From the NCBI RefSeq assembly GCF_003663945.1, contig NZ_RCCH01000008.1, positions 1 to 64,000 on the forward strand: a stretch of DNA of 64,000 nt, given 5' to 3'. The translations under genes were made by a program, and so were the position numbers. Every line of letters begins with the position of its first letter. Position 1 is the first letter of the stretch. This document shows, one piece after another, positions 51,026 through 60,065 of this stretch. Under the pieces are notes generated by a model. It saw only the letters and a program-made list of their open reading frames with translations, had not been told where the DNA came from and made no database searches. The DNA is from Lacinutrix venerupis. GTDB lineage: Bacteria; Bacteroidota; Bacteroidia; Flavobacteriales; Flavobacteriaceae.

Positions 51026-53455
51026 TTAATTTTCTGTTTTAACCAATTTTCCATTTACTGTTTTTATGCCTTTTTTAGACAGGTGTACAGTAGATTTGCC
51101 ATTACTGTTATGCATTGAGACATTTAACTTTGGGTTGGCTTCTATAAGCTCTATAGCTTTAGCTTCGGTTATTTTTTCGCCTTCATAAAAGAATTCGCCA
51201 CCATTAGCTTCCATGCCTTGAAATTGTTGAGATAATGGTCGTGATTGTCTGGCTTCTCTTGCAGCTAATAATTGTTGTCTTCTTGCAATAGTTTTTTGTC
51301 TTAAAGCCTCGCTTTTTTCACGCATAACATTTTTTCTTTCTTCGGTTAATGCTCTTCTTTTTGCAATTGCTTTATCTCTGTTTTTTTGGCTATCGCTTAT
51401 TCTTTTGCCATTTACTATTGTTATTGGTTTAGTAGATAGATGCACTGTAGATTCACCATTGTTTGTTTGGGTTGATATATTAATTTTATTATTGTTTTCA
51501 ACAAGTACTAAAGCTTGTTCTTTTGTAACTGCGTCTCCATTATAGAAAAAACTAGCCTCTTTTGAATCCATATTTTTAATATGTTCTTTTGGAGAAATTG
51601 GTTTTGGAGGTTCTGGAATATTGAATTTATCATCGTCTTTCCAAGTTTTTTTAAACTCAGCAACAATTTTCCCTTTTTGGTAAACCTTAGTTATTTTTTG
51701 TCCAGGTATTACTTTGCTACCATCGACTTGAGATTTAGACAATACTTTACCATTACTATCTACTATATAGCCATTGCGGTTATAATATTTAACATCTCCA
51801 TTAATGTCTACCTTAAATAAAGTGGTGCCATTAACATTTACAAAAGCAGTGTTTCTTTCAAGCGCTCTGCCTATTGGCGCTGCTGGTGGTGCAGGTGGAG
51901 GAGGTAATGTTGAAGGTTCACCTTTTTTTACTTTTGGTGGTGCTGGTGGAGCAGGTGGAGGAGGAAAGTTAGGAAAAGGTTCTGCATTCTTTTTTTGGGC
52001 ATCACTCATTAAATTATATAATTCTTTAATACGATTAAAGTCTTTTAATTTAACTATGTTATTTACTTTTAATTTAGCGTTATAATATTTAGCTAACTTG
52101 TTGTATTCTGCAACTTGTTCTGGAGTTGCTTCTTTTTGAGGTTTTTTTGCAGAATAGTTTGCATTATTATTAGAAACATTATCTAATGCAAATGGCGTGT
52201 TATTTTTTGAGCGTATAATCTCTTGATTGTAAGCTACAATACGATGGTAACCATAATCTTGAACGGCATTAAAAATAAACCAAACTTCTTTATCTGAAAT
52301 ATCTTTTGGACTATTTACGTGAATGTTTATAATCTTATTTCTTATTTCTTTTGTAATGTCTTGGTGTAATTGATTAATTACATTTTTAAAAGTATTTTTG
52401 GTCGCTTTAATACCGTCAATTTCATAATTGCCTTGGCTTAATACTTTTACTGTAATACTTCTGGCAGTATAATTAATTTTATAATCGCCTAGTTTTTGAA
52501 GCTCTTGTTTTACATCTGTAAGTGGGTTACTTTGTTGATCTAGATTTTCTTCAGCAAAAACCATAGCAGGAACAACTTCTTTTTCTACCTGTTCTCTTCC
52601 GCTAAAGCTAAACAGCAATCCAGCTAAAACAGGAAACAATAATAAACTTCTAAGCCATACAGCTTTTTTTGAGGTTTGTGTTTTCATAATTGTAAATCGT
52701 TTTTTGATTAATGAATAATTGATGGCGTGTGCCAATGGAATTTCGTTTGCAGTAGATGTGAATTGAAGCAATGTTTCTTGGTAAGTTGATGAGTCTATAC
52801 CTTGCTTTAAAACAGCTTCGTCTGCTAGAAATTCGTGATTAAGTTTTATGTCTTTTTTTAAAAAATAGAGTAGTGGATTAAACCAAAATACAACTTGTAG
52901 TAACTCTATAAATAAAATGTCTAAAGTATGTTTTTGTTTAGCGTGTGTTTGTTCGTGTAATAATACTTCCTGCGGAATTGCTTTTGCTTCAAACTTTGTT
53001 TTGTTTAAAAAAATGTAGCTAAAAAAGGTGTGTGGTACTATAAAATCGTGTAATAAAACTGAAATATAATTACCAGATTTTTGTTTTTCGTTTTTATTTA
53101 TTTTTGAAATAATACCAATTAAATTTATACAGAATTTTGCTAAAAATAACAATGTGCCCAAACCGTAAATACTCCATAATATAATTGGTAAATAGTTAGT
53201 AGATTCTATTGGTAAATGTTCTTCTTCTACTACTAAATTAATTGGTGCAGAATGGTCTACTTGAAAATAAGGAACATTAAATTGTGGTTCTACATATTCT
53301 ATAAAGGTTATAAAAGGTATTACTGCAGAGACAATTACAGCGCCTAATAAATAGAAGCGTTTAAAGGTGTGAATGGTTAACCGTTCTAAAAAAAGTTTAT
53401 AGAATGCTAATAAAATTGCCAAACAAGCTGCCGATTTTAAAATTAGTATTTCCAT
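51026..53455 (-). CDS. M56-type (BlaR1/MecR1-like) membrane metallopeptidase sensor
   Basis: This 809-residue protein has about four membrane segments (about 5-20, 38-52, 88-112 and 265-283), the zinc motif HEQTH (167-171) and a later LNHEFLADEAVL. This is the M56 family, in which a membrane protease senses a signal and cleaves a BlaI-type repressor. The periplasmic part has two Pro-rich stretches (PPPPAPPAPP and PPPPAPPAAP, about 515-550). Two tandem modules of about 65 residues lie in the last 175 residues, each with F-FYxG, ...EQA/EAKA..., NISTQTNNG/NVSMHNSNG and STVHLS ... VNGK. Both partner gene (2 nt upstream) and operators (53847-53886) are present. Confidence 0.88.
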   Translation of the reverse strand: MEILILKSAACLAILLAFYKLFLERLTIHTFKRFYLLGAVIVSAVIPFITFIEYVEPQFNVPYFQVDHSAPINLVVEEEHLPIESTNYLPIILWSIYGLGTLLFLAKFCINLIGIISKINKNEKQKSGNYISVLLHDFIVPHTFFSYIFLNKTKFEAKAIPQEVLLHEQTHAKQKHTLDILFIELLQVVFWFNPLLYFLKKDIKLNHEFLADEAVLKQGIDSSTYQETLLQFTSTANEIPLAHAINYSLIKKRFTIMKTQTSKKAVWLRSLLLFPVLAGLLFSFSGREQVEKEVVPAMVFAEENLDQQSNPLTDVKQELQKLGDYKINYTARSITVKVLSQGNYEIDGIKATKNTFKNVINQLHQDITKEIRNKIINIHVNSPKDISDKEVWFIFNAVQDYGYHRIVAYNQEIIRSKNNTPFALDNVSNNNANYSAKKPQKEATPEQVAEYNKLAKYYNAKLKVNNIVKLKDFNRIKELYNLMSDAQKKNAEPFPNFPPPPAPPAPPKVKKGEPSTLPPPPAPPAAPIGRALERNTAFVNVNGTTLFKVDINGDVKYYNRNGYIVDSNGKVLSKSQVDGSKVIPGQKITKVYQKGKIVAEFKKTWKDDDKFNIPEPPKPISPKEHIKNMDSKEASFFYNGDAVTKEQALVLVENNNKINISTQTNNGESTVHLSTKPITIVNGKRISDSQKNRDKAIAKRRALTEERKNVMREKSEALRQKTIARRQQLLAAREARQSRPLSQQFQGMEANGGEFFYEGEKITEAKAIELIEANPKLNVSMHNSNGKSTVHLSKKGIKTVNGKLVKTEN

Positions 53456-53457
53456 GG

Positions 53458-53823
53458 TTACTTATTTTTAATTTCTGTATCGATTATTGCGCGTAATTCT
53501 TGTAATTCTTCTTTAGATAAATTGGTTTCTTTTGTAAAAAAGGAAGCAAATTGAGAACTGCTATCATTAAAAAAGTTTTTAATAAGTCCGTTTACATGTT
53601 TAGAGAAATAATCTTTTTTCTTTACTAATGGATAATATTCTCTTGATTTACCATATAAATTATAGGCTATAAAACCTTTATCTGTCATGCGTTTTAAAAG
53701 TGTAGCTACTGTTGTGTTTGCTGGCTTAGGTTCTGGATAGGCTTCAAGTAAGTCTTTCATGAAAGCTTTTTCAAGTTTCCAGAGGTAATTCATTAAATCT
53801 TCTTCGGTTTTTGTAAGCTGCAT
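53458..53823 (-). CDS. BlaI/MecI/CopY-type repressor
   Basis: This 121-residue protein has a winged-helix domain (about 1-75: LTKTEEDLMNYLWKLEKAFMKDLLEA, NTTVATLLKRMTDKGFIAYNLYGKSREYYPL) and a C-terminal dimerisation helix region. It is the family repressor controlled by M56 proteases. Two inverted-repeat operators lie just upstream of its start, suggesting it represses its own operon and is removed by the M56 partner. Confidence 0.95.
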   Translation of the reverse strand: MQLTKTEEDLMNYLWKLEKAFMKDLLEAYPEPKPANTTVATLLKRMTDKGFIAYNLYGKSREYYPLVKKKDYFSKHVNGLIKNFFNDSSSQFASFFTKETNLSKEELQELRAIIDTEIKNK

Positions 53824-53846
53824 GTTCTACATTTTTAGATTATTCT

Positions 53847-53886
53847 CTACAAACGTAGAACAAATATTTTAATTCTACAAATGTAG
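53847..53886 (-). promoter_or_regulatory. Two BlaI-type operators
   Basis: CTACAAACGTAG at 53847-53858 and CTACAAATGTAG at 53875-53886, 28 nt apart centre to centre. Each has the TACAnnTGTA-like core of BlaI/MecI operators (one base off in the first). They lie 24-63 nt before the repressor start. A weaker CTACATTTTTAG half-match is at 53827. Confidence 0.78.
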
Positions 53887-53919
53887 AGTAATATTTATTT
53901 TGTAAAGTGTTGATTTGGT

Positions 53920-54012
53920 GCGTTAAGGATGGAGGCATTGTTGGAGCTCCTCGCAGAGAGCGACTGCCGAGAGCCTGACCAAGACGAGTTTTTTTACTCG
54001 TTTTGGTAACGC
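53920..54012. repeat. GC-richer intergenic element with inverted termini
   Basis: This 93-nt stretch starts GCGTTA and ends TAACGC (inverted termini). It contains GGAGCTCC, CTCGCAGAGAGCGACTGCCG and an ACGAGT-T6-ACTCGT hairpin. The base composition is clearly richer in G+C than the surrounding sequence. It resembles dispersed intergenic repeats of flavobacteria, but only one copy is in this window. Confidence 0.5.
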
Positions 54013-54015
54013 CAT

Positions 54016-54052
54016 AAAAAAAATCCGCTCTAAATTGTTTAAAGCGGATTTT
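54016..54052 (-). terminator. Terminator after the M20 peptidase gene
   Basis: AAAATCCGCT and AGCGGATTTT arms; the plus-strand A-run on the left gives a T-run on the minus strand. The M20 gene stops at 54061. Confidence 0.85.
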
Positions 54053-54060
54053 GTTGTTTT

Positions 54061-55449
54061 TTATTTAGATAGTTCTACAAAATGTTTGTAAAAGCCTGGT
54101 ATTGTTTCTATACCTTTTAGGTAGTTCCATACGCCAAAGTGTTCGTTTGGTGAGTGTATGGCGTCACTGTCTAAGCCAAAGCCCATAAGTATGGTTTTAC
54201 TTTTTAGTTCTTGCTCAAAAAGAGAAACAATAGGAATGCTTCCGCCACTGCGTTGTGGTATTGGCGTTTTTCCAAAGGTATCTTGGTAGGCTTTACTAGC
54301 GGCTTGGTAACCAATACTGTCTATTGGTGTTACGTAGCCTTGTCCGCCATGATGTGGATTTACTTTTACTTTTACTCCTTTTGGCGCAATACTTTCAAAG
54401 TGTTTTTTAAATAAATTGGTTATGTTTTCCCAATCTTGATTTGGTACTAAACGCATAGATATTTTGGCGTATGCTTTACTTGCTATTACTGTTTTTGCGC
54501 CTTCACCAGTGTAGCCGCCCCAAATACCATTAACATCTAACGTTGGTCTAATACTGTTACGCTCGTTTGTTGTGTAACCTTCTTCTCCATAAACAGCGTC
54601 GATATCTAAAGCTTTTTTATAATTTTCTAACGAGAATGGTGCTTTTGCCATTTGTGCGCGCTCGTCTTTAGATAGTTCTTCTACATTATCGTAAAAACCA
54701 GGAATAGTGATATGGTTGTTTTCATCGTGCAATGAAGCAATCATTTTGGTTAAAACATTAATTGGGTTTGCAACTGCACCACCGTATAATCCAGAATGTA
54801 AATCGCGATTTGGTCCTGTAACTTCTACTTCGACATAGCTTAAACCACGAAGTCCTGTTGTAATTGATGGTGTGTCTTTAGCAATCATGCCTGTATCGCT
54901 AATTAATATAACGTCGTTACTTAGTTTTTGCTGGTTTTCTTTTACAAATTTTGCAAGGTTTACACTACCAACTTCTTCTTCGCCTTCTATCATGAACTTT
55001 ACATTACAAGGGAGTTGATTTTGCGTAGTCATAAACTCCATAGCTTTTACATGCATGTACATTTGTCCTTTATCGTCGCACGCGCCACGTGCAAAAATGG
55101 CACCTTCTGGATGTAATTGAGTTTCTTTTATTACAGGCTCGAAAGGTGGAGAATCCCATAAATTTATAGGGTCTGGTGGTTGTACATCGTAATGGCCGTA
55201 TACTAATACTGTTGGTAAGTTTTTATCTATTATTTTATGTGCATAAATAATAGGATAGCCATCTGTCTCGCAAATTTCTACAACATCGCATCCAGCATCT
55301 TCTAAACTTTTTGCTACAGCGTCTGCAGTTTTTATAGTATCTTTTTTATATGCAGAGTCTGCGCTAATAGATGGAATTTTAAGTAATTCTATTAATTCTG
55401 ATAGGAATCTGTCTTTGTTTTTTTCAATGTAAGATTGAATATTTTGCAT
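54061..55449 (-). CDS. M20 family dipeptidase
   Basis: This 462-residue metallopeptidase has VLVYGHYDVQPPDP (His-x-Asp metal ligands, about 82-95), GACDDKGQMYMHV (about 121-133), EGEEEVGS (catalytic and metal-binding Glu, about 155-162) and a lid domain at about 205-360. RSGGSIPIVSLFE and the last His region (DAIHSPNEHF) complete the site. It removes dipeptides in the cytoplasm. The length of 462 is usual for M20 dipeptidases. A hairpin terminates it; nothing upstream is read together with it. Confidence 0.95.
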   Translation of the reverse strand: MQNIQSYIEKNKDRFLSELIELLKIPSISADSAYKKDTIKTADAVAKSLEDAGCDVVEICETDGYPIIYAHKIIDKNLPTVLVYGHYDVQPPDPINLWDSPPFEPVIKETQLHPEGAIFARGACDDKGQMYMHVKAMEFMTTQNQLPCNVKFMIEGEEEVGSVNLAKFVKENQQKLSNDVILISDTGMIAKDTPSITTGLRGLSYVEVEVTGPNRDLHSGLYGGAVANPINVLTKMIASLHDENNHITIPGFYDNVEELSKDERAQMAKAPFSLENYKKALDIDAVYGEEGYTTNERNSIRPTLDVNGIWGGYTGEGAKTVIASKAYAKISMRLVPNQDWENITNLFKKHFESIAPKGVKVKVNPHHGGQGYVTPIDSIGYQAASKAYQDTFGKTPIPQRSGGSIPIVSLFEQELKSKTILMGFGLDSDAIHSPNEHFGVWNYLKGIETIPGFYKHFVELSK

Positions 55450-55507
55450 AGTATTTTATTGAATTTTAGTAAAAGTACAAAAAGAGACAAACTTTTTATG
55501 TAAAAGT

Positions 55508-55540
55508 TTTGTTTGAATATTGAAACTATTTGTATATTTG
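55508..55540 (+). promoter_or_regulatory. tRNA-Leu promoter
   Basis: TATATTTG at 55533-55540 matches TAnnTTTG. TTTG occurs at 55508-55511 and again at 55512-55515, 21 and 17 nt upstream, either side of the ideal 19. The expected start is about 5 nt before the tRNA. Confidence 0.55.
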
Positions 55541-55551
55541 CACTCACTTTT

Positions 55552-55633
55552 GCGGGCGTGGTGGAATTGGTAGACACGCTAGACTTAGGATCTAGTGCCG
55601 CGAGGTGTGAGAGTTCGAGTCTCTCCGCCCGTA
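55552..55633 (+). tRNA. tRNA-Leu(UAG)
   Basis: The acceptor stem GCGGGCG (55552-55558) pairs with CGCCCGT (55626-55632) with one G-U; base A55633 is the discriminator. The anticodon arm CTAGA-CTTAGGA-TCTAG has anticodon TAG, reading CUA leucine codons. The variable arm (about TGCCGCGAGGTG) is long, as in leucine tRNAs. GTTCGAGTCTC supplies the T-arm. The CCA end is not encoded (ACA follows). Confidence 0.96.
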
Positions 55634-55643
55634 CAAATTATAG

Positions 55644-55675
55644 AAAGCTTCTCTTAATTAGAGAGGCTTTTTTTT
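55644..55675 (+). terminator. Terminator after tRNA-Leu
   Basis: AAGCTTCTCT and AGAGAGGCTTTT arms around TAATT with one mismatch, then more Ts. Confidence 0.8.
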
Positions 55676-55882
55676 GTGCTTTAATTTAGAGTTATGCTTT
55701 TTTAATTTTAGAATAATTATTTGTTTTTTTAACACAAAAGTATTCTATTTTATCAATTTGAAGATGTAGTTGTTTTTGTTGAGTTAAAATAGATTATATA
55801 TATGATAAGTATGTAGTAGTACAGTTCCTTTTTTCTATTGAAATTTGTAGCAAAGTTATTTAGGATATTTTAAATAAATTTT

Positions 55883-56089
55883 ATGAAAAAGCCAATTGAA
55901 AATATTCCTGGTCATCCTACAGTTTGGGAACCTATTTCATTTTTTAATTATGAAGTGGATAAAAATGATAAAAAATGTAATAAAAAGAAAAGGATGAAAA
56001 TGAAAAAAAATAAATTATCTGCTATTTTTAAAAGAATAAGAAACTTCTTTACTGAAACTGCAACTTTTGCAAATACATTTTATGTGTAG
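55883..56089 (+). CDS. 68-residue hypothetical protein
   Basis: ATG at 55883 gives 68 codons. The first third (KKPIENIPGHPTVWEPISFF) has several Pro and aromatic residues. The middle is very Lys-rich (KKCNKKKRMKMKKNKLS) with one Cys, and the end is amphipathic. It could be a small secreted or ribosome-related peptide, or a chance frame. The stretch 55676-55882 holds nothing else recognisable. No recognised family. Confidence 0.35.
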   Translation: MKKPIENIPGHPTVWEPISFFNYEVDKNDKKCNKKKRMKMKKNKLSAIFKRIRNFFTETATFANTFYV

Positions 56090-56161
56090 TGTTATGGATC
56101 ATTAAATGTCTAGTTTTAAATATTTAAATTTAAAACTAGACTTAATGAGTAATTATAATAA

Positions 56162-57082
56162 TTAAAGTTTTATAATTTTGGTAGAAGAAATAGCTCCAAA
56201 CTCGTTTTCTAATTGAGCTATATAAACTCCTTTAGAGAAATTTTCAATATTAAATATAGTTCCTTGTACTAAACCTCCATCAAAGCTTTTAATTAATTTA
56301 CCAGTAATAGAATAAATATCTAATTTTTTAATTTTTTTGTTTACTGTAAAAGTATTTGAAATTGGATTAGGAAATAATTTTACTTCGTTAAAAGTAAAAT
56401 TACTAGTGCCTAATGTTTGAGCATAAGTATATTGTGTTGTAGGTTTCCAAAAAATATCTGCATTATTACTACCATTCCAATCGTCTGCAAGATATACAGA
56501 GTAACCAGTAATATTTTGATTATTGAGTGTTACATTAAAAATTTCGGCTCCATCGTTAATATCTACAGACATTGTTGTAGGTGAATTTAAAATGAATTTA
56601 AATTTAAAATCGTTATAAGTTGTTGATCCATTTATGCTTGATGCGTTTACAACACCTCCATTAGAAACAACTTCCCACGGATCGTTAGCACCACTATTTC
56701 CGTTTAAATTAACTTGAACAGCATAATTATTTATTCTGTCTTCCCAACTTGTTGTTGCAGTTGGGTTAGATAGTAATGCTAACCCAATAACGCCATACGA
56801 GGCTTGTGTTGCCGAGACGGTAATTGTAAACGAATCTCCAACCTGCATAGTTGTAGTAGTTCCTGATGTTGTTCCATCGGTAGTAAAATTTCTCCAAGCT
56901 ACAGATTGCTTAGCATTAAAATTAGCCCACATTCCTAATTGGTCTGTAGCATTATCATATTTTCCTCCTCCATCATCAAAAAATGCATTATAGTTAGCTA
57001 CTCTTTGAGGATAGTTAATTGTAGTTTGAGCATTTAAACTAAAGGCACAAATAAATAGTAATAGTGAATAATATTTTTTCAT
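56162..57082 (-). CDS. Secreted protein with T9SS sorting domain
   Basis: This 306-residue protein has a signal peptide (about 1-18, SLNAQ) and a beta-sandwich-like body of about 210 residues with Trp residues and SVAWRNFTTDGT and YSVYLADDWNGSNNADIF, which resembles carbohydrate-binding modules. The C-terminus (about 230-306) is a type IX secretion sorting domain (LFPNPISNTFTV, LDIYSITGKLI, FSKGVYIAQLE). It lies 11 nt after the amylase gene and should be in the same starch locus. Glycan-binding function is inferred. Confidence 0.82.
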   Translation of the reverse strand: MKKYYSLLLFICAFSLNAQTTINYPQRVANYNAFFDDGGGKYDNATDQLGMWANFNAKQSVAWRNFTTDGTTSGTTTTMQVGDSFTITVSATQASYGVIGLALLSNPTATTSWEDRINNYAVQVNLNGNSGANDPWEVVSNGGVVNASSINGSTTYNDFKFKFILNSPTTMSVDINDGAEIFNVTLNNQNITGYSVYLADDWNGSNNADIFWKPTTQYTYAQTLGTSNFTFNEVKLFPNPISNTFTVNKKIKKLDIYSITGKLIKSFDGGLVQGTIFNIENFSKGVYIAQLENEFGAISSTKIIKL

Positions 57083-57093
57083 TGGTTAAAATT

Positions 57094-59949
57094 TTAATTA
57101 ATAATTAATCTTTTAGAGGTTGTATTTATACTATTATCTATTTTTAGAATGTATAATCCTTTAGAGATATTTGAAACGTTAAAAGAATGCCCAATTTTAA
57201 AATTGCCATTAAATGTTTTAATAAGTTTTCCAGAAATATCGTAAACCTTTAATGAAGAAATTTCTTTATTAATTGAGAATGTATCTTTAGTAGGATTTGG
57301 ATAAAGTGTTAATTTATTGTCTAATTCATTATCTATTGTAGATAGTGTTTGAGAGTTTTTATTTCCGTACATTTTAAACTGTCCAGCGTCAACAGGTATA
57401 GGTGTGTTAACATTAGTTACATTAATTGTAGTATTACCAGTAGGATCCATTAAATCGTACCAAGTACCGGTATAAGGAAAGTTAGGAACAATGTTTTGAT
57501 TATTGACATCGAAATTAGCTAATACAACAACGTTTTTTAGTCCAGTAGAAGGTAGAGTATCGTCCCAAATATAAATTTTTGGTGTTAGACTGTTATCTGT
57601 TTGGTTTATGGAATAGTTTCCTTCAAAAACGTCTTCTTGTGTTTTTAAAATATTTAATAGAGCCCAGTCGTTGTATATTTTATTTCTATTAACATCGGCC
57701 AACCAGTTATTGGTCCATTGTGGTTGAGGTTTTGTATCTAATTTACAATCGCCAATACCGTCTGCGTCACCTGGCTCGTTTACCGTGCCATTGTTGCAAG
57801 TAAAAATAGAATTTTCCATACCTAATGCTCCAAAATGCCAAATCATTTTTGGTCCTGGAATAGTTAAGGTTACTGCTCCTAAAGCAGACATTCTTGATAA
57901 TGCAGTGTTTAAATCTCTTACATCATGAGAGCTATTACTTTGGTTTCCAAATTGAAGATTTTTATACATTAATCGTTCTTCATCATGACTTTCTGCATAT
58001 CCTACTAATCTTGGTGCGTTAAAGTTTCTACTGTTATGGCCAACACCGTTAATATCATTATTAGAATTATAACCCATAGTTAATTGATTAAAATTCTCAG
58101 TCATTTTTCCCCAAAGCATAATGCCTTTATCTTCATTAACTCTATAGTCTGCCCATTCTTTTTCTTCTTGATTACCTCCTAAATGTTCAAAAATAACATA
58201 GTGTGTTTCATCTTGAAGCCAAGAATGGTCTGCATAGTCTTTTAAGATAGCTACTCTATCTGATCTATAACCATTTGTGCAAGTTTCGTCACTAGCGGTA
58301 CATTGTTGTGTAAAACCTTTTGTTAAATCCCAACGAAAACCATCAATTTTAAAATTGTTAATCCAATGTTCTATTACGCGCTTTACATATTCTTGGGTTC
58401 TTATATTTGAGTGATCAAAATCCGAACCTACGCTGTAGCTGTGTTTTGCTTCTTCATTAAAATATGGGTTTTCACTACTTGGTTCTCCCCAACCATCATT
58501 ATCTGGATCGTTCATCCACATACGTACCATTGGATTTCTACCAAAAGCATGGTTTAAGGCAACATCTAAAATAACTGCAATACCATTTTGGTGGAAAGTG
58601 TCTACAAGTTCCTTAAATTTTTCTTCTGTTCCATAAAATTTATCTAATGCCATATGGAAAGAAGTATTGTATCCCCAACTTTCATTGCCTTCAAATTCCA
58701 TTACAGGCATAAGTTGAATGGCGTTAATATTTAGATTTTTAAAATAATCAATCTTATCTATTAAATCTTGAAAGTTTCTATCGGCATCAAAATCTCTTAT
58801 TAATACTTCGTAAATTATTAAGTCTTCTTTTTTTGGTTTTTGAAAATCTGTTACTTGCCATGCATACGGAGTTTGCCCAGTTTGTAAAACAGTAACTTCT
58901 CTTTCTTGTTCAGTTGGGTAAGATGGTAAATTAGGATAGGTATTATTTGATATGTATGGATCATCGTATGGAGACAGAACCAACGTAGAGTAAGGATCTG
59001 CCGTTTTAACCATGGACGGAGAATTAGTAATAGGCGATTGGTCTACAACCCAATATTGATAAGTTTCAATTTGATTAGCTGTTAATCCAGTAAGTTCTAA
59101 CCAAAACTTATCTGATGCTGTATCTTTTTTCATTGCATATGTAGCATCTGGATTCCAATTATTAAAACTTCCTGCTACATAAACAAAATCTTTATTTGGA
59201 GCTTCTAAAACTAGTGTTGCAGTAGTATTACTTGTATAATTTATACCATTTTTTAAACCACTTGGGATGGCTTGGTTTTGAGTGTTGTTTACTAAAATAT
59301 CAAATTCTCTAGTAATTGTAGTGCCTCCTTGAGTTATAATTAATTCACAATTTTGATTTTCTGTTATATTAGAATAATAAAAACTATAAAACGAGGTTGT
59401 AGACGTATTTATAGTTGTGCCGTTTGCCTTAAATTCGTAATTGGCAGTACCATTTGTGTTTTGAGCTAATATTTGTGTTCCGCTTCCAGAATTAACTACA
59501 ATTGTACCGTTATTATCGGTTGGATTTATCATTGTTACTTGAAAAGAACCAACTGCAATTTGTAAGTCTGTGGTTTGTTGTGAAGCATCTGCACTTCTAA
59601 GAACAATATTAATAGCTGTAATAGTCCCAGAGTTAGTATAGTTATAATAATTTTTAATAGTTGGTGTTAAATCTAATTTATAGATATTTCCAGATACTAA
59701 TGTTAGCGTAGGTTGAGTGGTATTGTTTCCCCAATCTCCAATTACGTTTTCCCAATTTGAAGTATCGTCTATAGTTACACCTGTATGTGCATAAATTGTT
59801 CCTGAATAAGTTTCTAAACCAGTTCCAGTTTTATCGAACAATAGTGTTGCGGAATCTGTTTCGTCTGGAGATGTGCTACCTTGCCAAGATAGCTGTGCGT
59901 ATGAAATAAATACGCAAAGGAATAGCAGTAAAGATAATATTTTCTTCAT
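57094..59949 (-). CDS. Secreted alpha-amylase family (GH13) enzyme with T9SS tail
   Basis: This 951-residue enzyme has a signal peptide (about 1-19), two N-terminal beta domains (about 20-230, and a CBM48-like VYVAGSFNNWNPD region at about 255-335) and a GH13 catalytic barrel. The four GH13 regions are clear: DVALNHAFG (I), GFRWDLTKGF with the nucleophile Asp (II), IFEHLGG with the acid Glu (III) and AESHDEERL with the His-Asp pair (IV). The last 80 residues are a T9SS sorting domain (LYPNPTKDTFSI, LKVYDISGKLI, ISKGLYILKI). It should cut starch or maltodextrins at the cell surface. It is read behind susE across a terminator-like hairpin. Confidence 0.94.
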   Translation of the reverse strand: MKKILSLLLFLCVFISYAQLSWQGSTSPDETDSATLLFDKTGTGLETYSGTIYAHTGVTIDDTSNWENVIGDWGNNTTQPTLTLVSGNIYKLDLTPTIKNYYNYTNSGTITAINIVLRSADASQQTTDLQIAVGSFQVTMINPTDNNGTIVVNSGSGTQILAQNTNGTANYEFKANGTTINTSTTSFYSFYYSNITENQNCELIITQGGTTITREFDILVNNTQNQAIPSGLKNGINYTSNTTATLVLEAPNKDFVYVAGSFNNWNPDATYAMKKDTASDKFWLELTGLTANQIETYQYWVVDQSPITNSPSMVKTADPYSTLVLSPYDDPYISNNTYPNLPSYPTEQEREVTVLQTGQTPYAWQVTDFQKPKKEDLIIYEVLIRDFDADRNFQDLIDKIDYFKNLNINAIQLMPVMEFEGNESWGYNTSFHMALDKFYGTEEKFKELVDTFHQNGIAVILDVALNHAFGRNPMVRMWMNDPDNDGWGEPSSENPYFNEEAKHSYSVGSDFDHSNIRTQEYVKRVIEHWINNFKIDGFRWDLTKGFTQQCTASDETCTNGYRSDRVAILKDYADHSWLQDETHYVIFEHLGGNQEEKEWADYRVNEDKGIMLWGKMTENFNQLTMGYNSNNDINGVGHNSRNFNAPRLVGYAESHDEERLMYKNLQFGNQSNSSHDVRDLNTALSRMSALGAVTLTIPGPKMIWHFGALGMENSIFTCNNGTVNEPGDADGIGDCKLDTKPQPQWTNNWLADVNRNKIYNDWALLNILKTQEDVFEGNYSINQTDNSLTPKIYIWDDTLPSTGLKNVVVLANFDVNNQNIVPNFPYTGTWYDLMDPTGNTTINVTNVNTPIPVDAGQFKMYGNKNSQTLSTIDNELDNKLTLYPNPTKDTFSINKEISSLKVYDISGKLIKTFNGNFKIGHSFNVSNISKGLYILKIDNSINTTSKRLIIN

Positions 59950-59994
59950 TTTTATAGGTTTTAAAACGTAAAATAAATGTTAGTTGAGATAAAA

Positions 59995-60029
59995 AAAGCC
60001 TATTTAGTTTTTACAAGTAAATAGGCTTT
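59995..60029 (-). terminator. Hairpin between susE and the amylase gene (attenuator-like)
   Basis: AAAGCCTATTTA (59995-60006) pairs with TAAATAGGCTTT (60018-60029) over 12 bp, and the left A-run gives a T-run on the minus strand. It would lower amylase expression relative to susCDE. Confidence 0.75.
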
Positions 60030-60065
60030 AAAGGTTTTATTTAATACAATATTTAATAGATAAGA

